DNA from: Euglena gracilis
Lineage: Eukaryota; Euglenida; Euglenophyceae; Euglenales
Reading direction: 5' to 3'
DNA: 64,000 nucleotides
NCBI GenBank assembly: GCA_039621445.1
Contig: CP154955.1
Coordinates: forward strand, 59,241,564-59,305,563
Program-made: the position numbers and the translations under genes
The notes under the pieces: model-generated
Told to the model about the DNA's origin: nothing
The model's database searches: none
The model's input: the letters and a program-made list of their open reading frames with translations, nothing else
Shown: positions 29,451 to 39,001 of the stretch, piece after piece
Layout of the letters: each line of letters opens with the position of its first letter
Position numbering within the stretch: position 1 is the first letter of the stretch

Positions 29451-29535
29451 GGTCCAGACCGCGGTCTGCAAAACCTTAAAAAGATGTTTGCTGTGCACCC
29501 TCTTGTGTCGAACCCTGGGCCTCCTCCCTGCCCAG

Positions 29536-29595
29536 GCAATAGATAATCGACGACAACCGCCCTCTCAACCCAGCGGGAAACCGCAGGTCGCGGAC
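29536..29595 (+). CDS. Left part of an exon interrupted by MITE C
   Basis: The acceptor CCTCCCTGCCCAG is followed by AIDNRRQPPSQPSGKPQVAD, reaching the MITE insertion point. Skipping the element and one target copy, the frame continues at 30083 to a stop. The minus strand is open as well (SREASLPSTARRPEK after a strong acceptor), so the coding strand is not settled. Confidence 0.35.
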
Positions 29596-30074
29596 CAGGC
29601 CTTTGCTAAAGGACCCCCCCCCCGGGGGGGTACTGGCTAGCCAATCGGCTGGCTAGACACTGGAAAAAATGGACTAGCTCCCCCCCCCGGGGGGGGGGGG
29701 GGTCCGGGGGTCCCCCCAACTGGAAAAAAAATTTTCCTCCGGCGCTGCGCGCTGAGGTGGAAATGAGGTTTTTGGTAGGTTTTTGGCTGATTTTGTTCCA
29801 AAAATTCCCAAAAATGGCCAAAAACGGGCATTTTTGGCCATTTTTAGGGGTACCAAAAAAAATCGGCGCTTCGGTCTGGAAGCAGACCGAAGCGCTGGTC
29901 TGCTTCCAGTGACCAGCGCTTCGCGCCGGTCGCTGGAAAAAAAATTTCCACTAGCTAGCCCTGCTAGCAGACCCCCCGGGGGGGTCTGCTAGAAATCCCA
30001 CTTGCCAAATTTGGACTAGCTGCAGTCCGCCCCCCCCCCCCGGGGGGTACTGCAATCCCTTAAGCAGAAGCCTG
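29596..30074 (+). mobile_element. hAT-like MITE, family C, copy 2
   Basis: Ends CAGGCCTTTGCTAAAGGACC and ATCCCTTAAGCAGAAGCCTG are inverted repeats. A perfect 8-base duplication tcgcggac lies at 29588-29595 and 30075-30082. Inside are G/C runs, CTAGC motifs and a GGCGCTGCGCGC palindrome. 479 bases, no ORF. Confidence 0.93.
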
Positions 30075-30082
30075 TCGCGGAC

Positions 30083-30151
30083 AGGCACGCGCGGGGCACC
30101 TTCTCGGGGCGGCGGGCCGTGCTGGGGAGGGAGGCCTCCCGGGAGCTGTAG
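30083..30151 (+). CDS. Right part of the exon interrupted by MITE C
   Basis: Continues the frame of 29536-29595 as RHARGTFSGRRAVLGREASR, EL and TAG. Using GT 29587 and AG 30070 as splice sites would remove the element and add a single Pro codon. Confidence 0.35.
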   Translation, partial: RHARGTFSGRRAVLGREASREL

Positions 30152-30204
30152 GCAGGCACCTATGGTCATCCAGAATCCCAGACCAAAACACACCCAGTCA
30201 CGCC

Positions 30205-30345
30205 CAGTCAGCTCCCGTCACGCTGACGGGAGCGTGACGGGAGCGTGACGGGAGCGTGACGGGAGCGTGACGGGAGCGTGACGGGAGCGTGACGGGAGCG
30301 TGACGGGAGCGTGATGGGAGCGCGATGGGAGCGTGACGGTCCCGT
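30205..30345. repeat. 11-base tandem repeat GTGACGGGAGC
   Basis: About eleven copies; the first unit pairs with an inverted CTCCCGTCACG copy on each side. No spacers, so not CRISPR. A related GTCACGCCCCA array follows at 30355-30422. Confidence 0.93.
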
Positions 30346-30447
30346 CACGCTCCCGTCACGCCCCAATCAGTCCCCCAGTCACACCCCAGTCACGCCCCAG
30401 TCATGCCCCAGTCACGCCCCAGTCAATTCACAGGTGCTTGGCTGTAG

Positions 30448-30656
30448 GGGCTGGAGCCCCGGGACGACTGCCGGGACAGCGGCCGCTCCTCAGACGACCC
30501 GCGGCGGGAGGACGGGGCGGACTGGGCGGCGAGGGAGCAATTGGACGGCCGGCGCCAAGAGTCGGCGGCTTTGCGGTGGTTGATAGCGATGTCGATGAGG
30601 ACCCCCGTCGTGCACGCCCGGCTTTGCAGACGCACAATCATGCGCCACGATTTTGG
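30448..30656 (+). CDS. Exon of unknown gene, Arg/Asp-rich
   Basis: The acceptor CTTGGCTGTAG and donor GG|GTAAAC enclose 69 codons plus two bases: GLEPRDDCRDSGRSSDDPRR, EDGADWAAREQLDGRRQESA, ALRWLIAMSMRTPVVHARLC and RRTIMRHDF. Strong G/C third-position bias. The opening EPRDDCRDSG resembles EPRDECRDRG at 62395-62424. Family not recognised. Confidence 0.65.
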
Positions 30657-30703
30657 GTAAACAAGAGCACAGTTCCCCCTTGTCAAAGACGCAGGGTCGT
30701 TGA

Positions 30704-30888
30704 CAAGCTGGTTTTTAACCAAACCCGGGGGTCCGGAGTGCGTATGAGTGCCTGCCCAGGCAGGCACTACCCCCCCCCCCCCCCGGGGGGGAGGGGGAGG
30801 GGTCGGCACCACAAGGCAAGAGACCAAAGGGACGGCCCCGCTTATGTATATATATACACACACATATATGTTACATACATATATATGC

Positions 30889-30936
<48 letters not shown>

Positions 30937-31317
30937 GTGTGTATGTATATAAGAAAACTGGAACCAATTTGCAATAGCACATTTCTTGAAAGGCATCAGA
31001 ATGCATTTTGCACTTTGTTGCATTGAATTCAGTGACTTTGTTTCATTTTTCACAAAACTCAAAAGGAATTCAGAATAGGCAAAAAGGGGGGAACAAAAAA
31101 TGGGTCCTGGGTTTCATCCCACACTCGCATTCTGTGGTCGGCATTTGAAGAGCTGTGGGGGAAAAAAATGTTGCGCAGAGGAGTGAGTACCTGCTAGGCA
31201 CTTTTGGCCAAGTGCCCTAACCACCCCCCGTCGGATTTGGAGTGCCTTGGAGTGCCTGCCCAGGCAGGCACCCCCCCCCCCTCGAGTGGGGTCGGTACCC
31301 GACTATAATACAGCCTG
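30704..31317 (+). mobile_element. Long variant of MITE family B
   Basis: Left part (CAAGCTGGTTTTTAACCAAA, then the CCAGGCAGGCACTACC motif) and right part (GCACTTTTGGCC to ATACAGCCTG) match family B. They are flanked by gtcgttga (30696-30703) and ttcgttga (31318-31325), 7/8. The middle is replaced by about 370 bases with a (TATG)n tract at 30845-30950. Either a nested insertion or a divergent long element. Confidence 0.6.
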
Positions 31318-31542
31318 TTCGTTGACCCCCCCCCTGTGTCAACATGAAGTACAGTGCTTTTGAAAGCCGTGTTTGTTGTCTGCACACACACCCCGTGCCA
31401 ACGCTACTTTCCTGGAACATTTGCGTGTCTTGGACAGGAGGGGGGTAAGGTATGAATTAAAGACACGCAAACAAGCATGATACAAGCACCATGATGAAAC
31501 ATGTGAAGATATGATTGCCTACAGAGACACACAGCGGCACAC

Positions 31543-31605
31543 CTCAGGCAGCCGACAACGGCGCCCGCCGCTAGATACAGGGGATCCGGGGCGCGGCGAG
31601 CCACC
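31543..31605 (-). CDS. Exon of unknown membrane-like protein
   Basis: A superb acceptor (CTCCTGTCCTCCCATCTCAG) opens one base, VARRAPDPLYLAAGAVVGCL and two bases before donor GTGTGC. The frame stays open downstream, so the exon may be longer. Phase matches exon 31645-31687. Confidence 0.6.
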
Positions 31606-31644
31606 CTGAGATGGGAGGACAGGAGGAACTGGCCATGTACTCAC

Positions 31645-31687
31645 TCATCACTGTGTGCACAGCACAGCACACAGATGGTGAGACCCC
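31645..31687 (-). CDS. Exon preceding 31543-31605
   Basis: The acceptor GTCCCATGCCAG and consensus donor GTGAGT enclose GLTICVLCCAHSD plus two bases; GA+G gives Glu. The intron between the two exons is 39 bases. Confidence 0.5.
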
Positions 31688-31859
31688 CTGGCATGGGACC
31701 CCGAGTAGAGGAGTGAGCCCACGACCCAGAGGCCTTCCAAATTGAGATAAGGGCCTTTACCAGGGTATTGGCACCCAGCGAAATCGGTCCTGCAAAGGAT
31801 GAGTTCAGCTCTCATGAATCCAAAACCCCAAGCCCAATGTGCAATTGAAACAAAAATGA

Positions 31860-31975
31860 TGAAATTTAATCCAATTTGAATTTGAATTTAATTGAAAACT
31901 TAAGCCTAAAAATGAAATTAATTTTAATAAATAATATCAAATTAAATTTTAAAAAAAGCACAAATTAATTTAAAA

Positions 31976-32006
<31 letters not shown>

Positions 32007-32030
32007 TGTATATATATATATATTTGAATT
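31860..32030. repeat. AT-rich tract with (TA)n
   Basis: AATTTAAT-type sequence then TATATATG repeats. No gene. Confidence 0.9.
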
Positions 32031-32049
32031 TCCATCTAACTTTCATCCG

Positions 32050-32215
32050 TGTTATTGGTGTGACAGCAGGACGCAGAAGAAGGCTGCCAGAAAGTATGCA
32101 GTATTCTGAAGTTGGTCCCATCTTCCCCATCGAATCCCAGCCAGGTTTCCTGCCCAACCCCTCCAGCAGGGTCACACACCGGGAACCCACGGTCAGATAT
32201 ATCTGAGTGCAACTC
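32050..32215. other. Coding-like island, strand unresolved
   Basis: Open on plus (RLPESMQYSEVGPIFPIESQ) and in two minus frames (WLGFDGEDGTNFRILHTFWQ). No decision possible by eye. Confidence 0.3.
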
Positions 32216-32354
32216 CATGGTTGGGCACTGAACCTGTGTGGGGGCAGGAGGAAGGGTGGTTTGTGACAATACAGATAATTGGGGGGAAAAACACACAAAG
32301 AAATACAAAAAAACTGATGAGGGCACGAAGCACACGTTGTTCAATGCCTGCACT

Positions 32355-32550
32355 GGTGTGTGTGGGTGGGTGGGTGGGTGGGTGGGTGGGTGTGTGTGTG
32401 TGTGTGGGTGGGTGGGTGGGTGGGTGGGTGGGTGGGTGGGTGGGTGGGTGGGTGGGTGGGTGAGTGGGTGGGTGGGTGGGTGTGTTTGTGTGGGTGTGAG
32501 TGTGTGTTTGTGTGTGTTTGTGTGTGTGTGTGTTTGTGTGTGTGGTACCA
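32355..32550. repeat. (GT)n/(GGGT)n microsatellite
   Basis: Starts GTGTGTGTGGGTGGG after CTGCACTG, where a candidate plus exon (TKHTLFNACT) would have its donor. Confidence 0.95.
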
Positions 32551-32710
32551 ACATGCAAAGTAGAAGTAACCTCCATGATACAAAAACCCACATAAGAATA
32601 CAGAAAGAAACGCAGGTGGGCCTCTTCGGCAACCATCACAAACACACATCGGAGAGGCACAAGCACATGGTCAATCACATGCCGTTAAGGACGTGCTCTC
32701 ATATTCACAG

Positions 32711-32864
32711 CAAAAAAAGCGACGCAAACGCGGCAGAGGTGACGCTGTTGCAGGGCACCTCCGTCCCGGAATTGCCGCTGGAGGAGGATTGCCGCGCCAG
32801 TGGAAAGCCAGGGGGGGAACGGAGGATGGGCTTGGGGGCAGGGATCTGCTCCCAAAAAAAATGA
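32711..32864 (+). CDS. Possible terminal exon
   Basis: After acceptor CATATTCACAG the frame reads KKSDANAAEVTLLQGTSVPE, LPLEEDCRASGKPGGERRMG and stops at TGA 32862. A second frame (QKKRRKRGRG) is open too. Confidence 0.42.
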
Positions 32865-33105
32865 GATGGAATCCCCCGGACAGGATTAGGACAGATATAG
32901 AATCCCCAAAAGAACAAAGCAAGAAATGAAATAAAATGAACAGATTTAATTAATGTAAAAAAAACTGAATATAAAAATAAATACAATAATAATAAAAATT
33001 AATAAGAATATTGCACTTCGGCTCAGAAAAAAGCCGTATCACCCAATAAACCAGAATTGTGCATTCCCCTCCGGGAGTTCACCCATTTTTCTTCAAAAAA
33101 ACAAG

Positions 33106-33212
33106 GCCCTGGGCGGGAGGGCTGTCATCGGCGTGATGAGCGCTACAACGCCGAGGAACCAGAGGAGGGCGGTCCTGCAGTCGGGTCGGGGAAAGACATT
33201 GAGGCACTTTAA
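33106..33212 (+). CDS. Possible terminal exon, acidic
   Basis: After an AAG acceptor the frame reads PGREGCHRRDERYNAEEPEE, GGPAVGSGKDIEAL and TAA. G/C third positions. The acceptor is weak. Confidence 0.38.
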
Positions 33213-33364
33213 GGCATTTTGAGGCCTTTACACTGCTGCTTTCCAAAGGTGGTCCAACGGCGGTCCGGGCATCGACTGGGGTCGAGACTCAAAAGGACAA
33301 ACGATGCCATCCATTAAAAAAAAACCCGTCAAAAATAAATAAGCACTGTGTGTCCATCCGTCTG

Positions 33365-33440
33365 TCCATCCATCCATCCATCCATCCATCCATCCATCCA
33401 TGCATTACATGCATGCAAGCAGGCAGGCAGGCAGGCAGGC
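33365..33440. repeat. (CATC)n and (GCAG)n
   Basis: Short perfect arrays. Confidence 0.95.
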
Positions 33441-33459
33441 AGACACATCGTCCGCCAAT

Positions 33460-33678
33460 TCATCCACCAATCTGTCCACCAATTGTCCGTCCACCAATCT
33501 GTCTGTCTGTCCAAATCTCCAAAACACGCACGCCACACCATATGCGGCGGAGTGGAGCGATGGTAACAAGAGGAAGGGCGCGACGGGGAGGCCCGGAGGG
33601 GGTTCTGTACAGCTTGGGAGGGGGAGGCCTCCGGGCCAGCATCCTGCGCACAGGGAGGGCCCGCCATCCCAGGGGAGG
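33460..33678 (-). CDS. Left part of a minus-strand frame interrupted by MITE A
   Basis: Continues the frame of 33981-34130 across the reconstructed empty site: WPPPLGWRALPVRRMLARRP, then PPPKLYRTPSGPPRRALPLV. It ends at TGA 33460. An alternative reading uses acceptor TGTGCGCAG and encodes CWPGGLPLPSCTEPPPGLPV with donor GTGTGG. Confidence 0.4.
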   Translation of the reverse strand, partial: PPLGWRALPVRRMLARRPPPPKLYRTPSGPPRRALPLVTIAPLRRIWCGVRVLEIWTDRQIGGRTIGGQIGG

Positions 33679-33686
33679 GGGCCATC

Positions 33687-33972
33687 CAAAGGTTGTTTTT
33701 TTTTAAGACCGGGGGGAGGGGGGGTCCCACCCACCCACCCACCCCCCCCCTGGGGGGGGCCGGGGGGGGTCCCAGGGGACCCACAAAAAAAATGGCCGAA
33801 AAATTGCGAAAAGTGCCAAAAATAGCACTTTTTCAAAAAAAGAAAAGTATATCCCTTCGGCGCCGAAAAGTATATCCCACCCCCTCCAGGGGGACCCACC
33901 CCCGCCCGGGGGGGGGGGGGGGCCCGGGGGGACCGCCCCCCCCCCCCGGGGGGCGACTAAAAAAAAACCCTG
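33687..33972 (+). mobile_element. hAT-like MITE, family A, copy 2
   Basis: Perfect 8-base duplication gggccatc at 33679-33686 and 33973-33980. Ends CAAAGGTTGTTTTTTTT and AAAAAAAACCCTG; internal TTCGGCGCCGAA palindrome near 33855. Element plus one duplication is 294 bases, a multiple of three. Confidence 0.93.
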
Positions 33973-33980
33973 GGGCCATC

Positions 33981-34130
33981 CCATGGGGTTCCAATGCCGC
34001 TCTGCCGACGTTTTTACTTCCGTTAGGCGTCCCCCTTGGCTAAAGGACAGCCAGGGGTGCATGGGAAGCCCTGGGGGGAAGGAGCCCCCTCCGACAGCGC
34101 AGCGATAAGGGCCCGGGAGCATCTTTGGTT
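33981..34130 (-). CDS. Right part of a minus-strand frame interrupted by MITE A
   Basis: The acceptor GACCACCCACAG is followed by PKMLPGPYRCAVGGGSFPPG, LPMHPWLSFSQGGRLTEVKT and SAERHWNPMG up to the insertion. With 33460-33678 the empty-site frame exceeds 120 codons. Confidence 0.45.
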
Positions 34131-34195
34131 CTGTGGGTGGTCAAAAGACCGGAGGACTCCCAAGCATCCAAAAAAGAGCATCCCCGAAATCTATG

Positions 34196-34504
34196 TCAAC
34201 ACCTAAAATTAGCAATAGAGTTTTCAAACTGTTTAATTATTTTAATCGCCTTTCTTGTGGTGAAATCTGTTTTTTCCCCCTCATCTGATGTAATGCATAG
34301 TGATCTCATCCCAAAACATGTGCTGGTCTTCTGAAGGTGCAACCACTGTTCATAGAAGCTGCGCAAAAATAAGTTGGATACCGCCCACAGGAACAGATTT
34401 TTCAGTTTTGACTCTCGACTGAAATACAAAATGTTTGTTCCACATCCTTGAAAGCTTGGGGGGCGGGGGAGTCCTGACTCTGCATGAATGACCTTGAAAT
34501 TCAT
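34196..34504 (-). CDS. 102-codon open frame, unknown
   Basis: ATG 34502 to stop 34196 in unique AT-richer sequence: MNFKVIHAESGLPRPPSFQG, FLRSFYEQWLHLQKTSTCFG and TTRKAIKIIKQFENSIANFR. Composition is protein-like. The plus strand also has a shorter frame. No family recognised. Confidence 0.4.
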   Translation of the reverse strand: MNFKVIHAESGLPRPPSFQGCGTNILYFSRESKLKNLFLWAVSNLFLRSFYEQWLHLQKTSTCFGMRSLCITSDEGEKTDFTTRKAIKIIKQFENSIANFRC

Positions 34505-34681
34505 CGGTCATGGATCATAGCAAGTGACAAGAACTGTCAGTTACAAAAAAAATAAAAAAAAGTTAAACGGACCACTGCACCAACAAACTGCAACCAACTG
34601 TACCGGGTAAAAATGACCGACGGGGTGTGGAACGAAATCTCCCAATGCAGCAAAGAGGGCACAATGAAACGGCATCGAATG

Positions 34682-34854
<173 letters not shown>

Positions 34855-34919
34855 CTCAGAAGGGCTCCGGGAAGACATACATGCATCCTCTGAGCTGAGC
34901 CGCAGGACCAGAGCGCTGC
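34855..34919 (-). CDS. Exon of unknown gene
   Basis: The acceptor GGATTAACAG and donor GAG|GTGTGT enclose two bases and SALVLRLSSEDACMSSRSPS plus E, ending in phase 0. G/C-rich third positions. The frame is also open further upstream (GQPLRHVGGLTG), so the exon may be longer. Confidence 0.6.
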
Positions 34920-35008
34920 CTGTTAATCCCCCAACGTGCCGCAGGGGCTGGCCGACCCACCCCCCCCAGGTATTAAATGAGAGGGGGAGGGGGGAGGGGG
35001 GCCCCGGT

Positions 35009-35318
35009 TCGGGGGTTTTTTTTAAAGGCCGGGGGGGGGGGGGGGGCGACACCCACCCACCCACCCCCTGTGGTGGGGCCCCCCGGGGAGGGGGGGGGGA
35101 TCCCAGGGGACCCACCCCACCCACTTTTGCCCGAAAATGGCCAAAAATACTAAAAAAAAAGGACCCTTTTCAAAATTTTCGGCGCCTTCGGCGCCAAAAA
35201 AAGGTGTACCCACCAGCCCCTACCCCCACCCCCCGGGGGGGAGGGGGTCCAAGGGACCCACCCACCCTACCCCCCCCTCCCCCCGGGGGAGGGGGTCCAA
35301 GACTAAAAAAATCCCCTG
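35009..35318 (+). mobile_element. hAT-like MITE, family A, copy 3
   Basis: Flanks gccccggt (35001-35008) and gccccgga (35319-35326). Ends TCGGGGGTTTTTTTT and AAAAAAATCCCCTG, with TCGGCGCCTTCGGCGCCA hairpin near 35180. Confidence 0.85.
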
Positions 35319-35324
35319 GCCCCG

Positions 35325-35710
35325 GACCATACAATTTTTACCGACCCCGGGGGGGGGGGGTCACTCCACTTCGAAGAACGAGACAGTCACTTTTTTTCGG
35401 GAAACCAGTCAGCCACTACCCCCGGGGGGGGGGGGGGGGGTCGGCCACTCAGGAAAACCGGCCACTTTGCAGTCACTTTGATAGGCCAAAAAAAAATTCC
35501 TCGGCACCTTTGGCGCCAGGGTCACTCAAACCACTTTTGCCCGCCTGAAAACGCAATTTTGGGCTGCCGGTGTTTTTACCGCGGGGGGGAGGGGGATGGG
35601 GGGGGTCCGGGGCATGCAGTCACTGGCCTACCCGGGGGGGGGGGGGATTGAGTGATTTTTTCAGAGTGACTGACTGGTTTTTGGCCCGGGGCCCCTCCGC
35701 CCCGGGGGGG
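35325..35710 (+). repeat. Family M, long copy
   Basis: CCATACAATTTTTACCGACC opening as at 23770, ACCAGTCAGCCACTACCCC, TTGGCGCCAGG, and a second inverted ACCAGTCAGTCA (reading TGACTGACTGGT) near 35668. Confidence 0.75.
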
Positions 35711-36120
35711 GGGGGGGTCGGCCAGGCGTTTTTTCTCTCTCCCCAAATTGACAGAAACAGGTGATAAAAACATAAGTCTGCCGGCGCAAAGCGCCGAGGA
35801 AGAAAAATTTTGGGTTCCATAGGGGGTCCCTGCCCCCCCCCCCTCGGTACTGGGGGAACAGGGAGGGTCGGACCCCCCCTCCCCTCCCCCTGTGCAAAAC
35901 CAACATTTACTTAATACCCTGCCCACGAAAAGGAATGGAAAATGGCATCGCGACCCAAAACTGGCGATGGATTTGACCAGTTTAGTCCCAACACCAAAAT
36001 GAAGTGGCAGGCAAAACCCGAGAAGAGCAAAAGCACCCAGACACAAAAATGGAAAAGCCACCAAAAAAACCAGAACCACCGCAACGAAGGGCCTTAGAAC
36101 CCCGAAGCCCCTAGACAGGT

Positions 36121-36219
36121 CTACGCCCTGCGGGGGATGGGGACACAGCGACTCTTCTCAGGTCTGCCAGCCGACACGTAGGGCGGGGACTTGATGGGGA
36201 GCATAGATAACTCCGGGTA
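36121..36219 (-). CDS. Terminal exon of unknown gene, Pro-rich
   Basis: A very strong acceptor (CCCTTCCCTTCCCTTCCGCAG region) is followed in phase 0 by YPELSMLPIKSPPYVSAGRP, EKSRCVPIPRRA and TAG. The frame is open upstream to an ATG at 36391 with a signal-peptide-like start (MRCLGVKTLLACLMVM), so an unspliced 90-residue protein is the alternative. Confidence 0.58.
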   Translation of the reverse strand, partial: YPELSMLPIKSPPYVSAGRPEKSRCVPIPRRA

Positions 36220-36346
36220 CTGCGGAAGGGAAGGGAAGGGAAACCGAAGAGCAGCGTTGACGGGAAAAAGGCATGGGGTCATGGGGGCAGGGGGTACGGA
36301 GGGGGGAGAGCTGTACAGAAAGGCGTGGTAGGGAGGGGCGGATGAC

Positions 36347-36559
36347 ATGACCATCAAGCATGCAAGAAGCGTTTTCACACCCAAGCACCTCAATTACATT
36401 GGCATTGAACTAGCGTGGAAATGGGCCGATTTGCCTTCCTGTTTGCACGGTCAGGAGGGTTGCATTGACACATGCAGGTTACACAGCGGGGTGCATTTTT
36501 TGTGTTGGCAACCAGCACACATCCTTGCTCTACAGATTGTATGGGCAGGTTCTGATTGA
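36347..36559. other. Coding-like island, strand unresolved
   Basis: Plus frame HLNYIGIELAWKWADLPSCL; minus frame rich in Cys (RCVTCMCQCNPPD). Both open about 60 codons. Confidence 0.3.
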
Positions 36560-36690
36560 AAAAAAAATGAAATGAGAAAAAAATGCAATTCTGTTCGACA
36601 AAGAGATCTTCGTAATAGTCATAATGATAATTGTACAGACAAAACGGTGGAGTTGTTGACATCGAGTGACCCATTTTTGCAATTTTCCAG

Positions 36691-36757
36691 GGTAAAGCTT
36701 CTTAAGCAAAAGGAGGGTGATATTGTGACGCTTGAGCAACGTTTGCTTGTATGGTGA
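36691..36757 (+). CDS. Terminal exon of unknown gene
   Basis: The acceptor TGCAATTTTCCAG is followed by one base, VKLLKQKEGDIVTLEQRLLV, W and TGA. The frame is open upstream too. Short but well formed. Confidence 0.45.
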
Positions 36758-37190
36758 ACTAAAATTGAGCTTACTGAACGATTTGCAGTACCAAAAAAAA
36801 ATGAAAAGATTTGAACTTTTTTTGAGGGTGGTCAGACTCACTTTTACCGAAGATCCCCCCCCTGGGAATGGGTGATATGGGCTCACAGGGGGGTAGGGTG
36901 CCCCCTGTGACCCCCCCCCCGGGAGGCCAGGTTTTGGGTGTTTAGTGCTATAACGCACACCCCGGCTCCGAAGGCTCCTGGGTCCAAAAAATAGCCATTT
37001 TCAACGGTAATTGGAAAACTGGAAATAGGAAAACTGGGTCAGCAGGCACTGGGAGCCAAATCCGACCACCTGGGGAGGGCCTCCAGTGGGCAGCATCCCC
37101 ATAGCACAAGGCAAACCCCCGGGGGGTTGGGGAAAAAGAAAGCGGAAAACTTTTTTGGCAAACACATGCAAAAGGTTCCCCGAATTGGGA

Positions 37191-37530
37191 TTATCCGGCG
37201 GGTGTCGGGGAGTTACTCTCACGGACCTCCTGCACGGGTGCTGGAAACCCCCTGGCTAGGTCCCTCATCCACGGTATCTTAGGGACGGCACAATTCCGCC
37301 TGGCTGAACAAGCCAGGGGGGGGGTGTGCTCTTCTGACCCGCAACTCGTGAGTGCAATGTGGTCGGTGGAGAAGGTACGACGCGAAACGATGGTGCACCG
37401 ACACGAAACGTAGTCGCACAAGAAATTATTCGCGGACACAAAACAGATTTTGGAGAAAAAAACTGTTCGCAGGTTTGACCATATGAAAGCATCCTTTCTC
37501 AACGGATAAACCTTCAAAATGATTTTAAAG
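37191..37530 (-). CDS. About 110-codon open frame, unknown
   Basis: Unique sequence: KVYPLRKDAFIWSNLRTVFF, NNFLCDYVSCRCTIVSRRTF and RRNCAVPKIPWMRDLARGFP before stop 37191. May include introns; start unknown. Confidence 0.4.
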
Positions 37531-37735
37531 AGGGGCAGATAAAAAAAAAAGAAGCTTCCTGGACTACAGCTTCCCAGGGACTTGGCCAAAAGGTGGAGCA
37601 GGGCTCGAATGAGGGCAGGTTGGGGGGGGACCCACACCCAACGTGACTGGGGCAGAGGGTGGGGCCAGAAATGTTGCCCAATTTGCCCAGACCAAAGAAA
37701 TGTAATTCTGGGAAACTTTGGGGGAAACCTCCCAA

Positions 37736-38101
37736 GTAACATCCCCCCCAAATAATAAGAAACTCCAAAATGGTAAAACCCCCTGAGGGCCGATTTCGAC
37801 CGCCCAAATGAGAAAAACCCCCAGCTTCCAACACAACACACCTGCGACTTCCAAAGTTGTGAAGGTGGGGGGGAAATCTGCAGAAATATTGCGAAAATAA
37901 CAAAAATAGATGAAATTGGTCATGCCCAAAAAGCATCCGTTATTCAAAAAGCCCAAAAATACCAAAAAAAATGATGATTAGAGCCTGTCGAGGGTTCTTT
38001 GGCTCGATTTTGAACTCGAAATTTTTGCCCAAACAATTACCCCCCCCTGGACCCCGACTTCGAGTGTCCAAATAAAGCGGGTTTATTATTGGGCGGGTTA
38101 C
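37736..38101 (+). mobile_element. Family F element, copy 3
   Basis: GTAACATCCCCCCCAAATAA on the left and, inverted on the right, GTAACCCGCCCAATAATAAA form the terminal repeat. No gene inside. Confidence 0.75.
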
Positions 38102-38278
38102 TTTTTCGGAAACGAAAGACATCGGATTCAGGAAAGAAATGGTTCAAATCAAAAAGAGAAGAAAGAGTTTGAAGGGGAGGAGAAAAAAAGGGGGAAAGAG
38201 GCATCAAACAGAGAAATTGACTACTGGGGGGCCAAACCGCCTGCAGACCAGTTCCGGGAGGGGGGGAGGGGCAGCCAG

Positions 38279-38280
<2 letters not shown>

Positions 38281-38324
<44 letters not shown>

Positions 38325-38330
38325 GCACGC

Positions 38331-38395
<65 letters not shown>

Positions 38396-38396
38396 C

Positions 38397-38434
<38 letters not shown>

Positions 38435-38441
38435 GCACACA

Positions 38442-38518
<77 letters not shown>

Positions 38519-38563
38519 CACACACACGCGCGCGCGCACACACACGCACACACACACACACAC
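38281..38563. repeat. (CA)n/(GCAC)n microsatellite
   Basis: On the minus strand (GT)n begins at the donor of exon 38564-38725. Confidence 0.97.
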
Positions 38564-38725
38564 CTGGGTGTCCCGGAAGACGTTGGGCAGCCGCCGCGGC
38601 CCGTTGGGCACGTCGATCACCAACGGTTCGCTGGCCACCGGGCACAGCGTCAGCCACCCCAGGTTAGGCTCCGGGCCAGGCAATTGTGCAGCGGTGCCGT
38701 CGGCACGTATGAGGGTCCTTCCCAC
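38564..38725 (-). CDS. Exon of unknown gene, interrupted by MITE A
   Basis: Donor CAG|GTGTGT. The frame reads VGRTLIRADGTAAQLPGPEP, NLGWLTLCPVASEPLVIDVP and NGPRRLPNVFRDTQ, with strong G/C third-position bias. Just upstream is the MITE at 38726-39001. Across the reconstructed empty site the frame continues upstream as DLGVRVG (39010-39024). Product not recognised. Confidence 0.68.
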
Positions 38726-39001
38726 CAGGTTTTTTTTAAAGACCGAGGGGAGGGGGGTCCCCCCCCACCCACCCACCCCCTGGGGGAGCCCCCCCAGGGG
38801 GGGGGGGGTCCGGGACCCACTCACTTTTCCCTGAAAATGGCCAAAAATCACAAAATACTAAAAAAAATCAGCACTTTTCAAAAATTTTCGGTGCCTTCTG
38901 CGCCGAAAAGTATATCCCCCCCGGGGGACCTCCCAGAGGGGCTTGGCCGGACCCACCCACACCACCCCTCCCCCCCGGGGTCCAAGACAAAAAAAAACCT
39001 G
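38726..39001 (+). mobile_element. hAT-like MITE, family A, copy 4, inside a coding exon
   Basis: Perfect 8-base duplication cttcccac at 38718-38725 and 39002-39009; ends CAGGTTTTTTTTAAAGACC and AAAAAAAAACCTG. On the gene's strand the left end reads AAGCAG|GTTTTT, a good donor, and the right duplication ends GTGGGAAG, a usable acceptor. Confidence 0.93.

Noticed and set aside
30205-30422. CRISPR-like direct repeats
   Set aside because: Units of 11 bases follow each other without spacers, and the DNA is eukaryotic. The same holds for 62430-62599.
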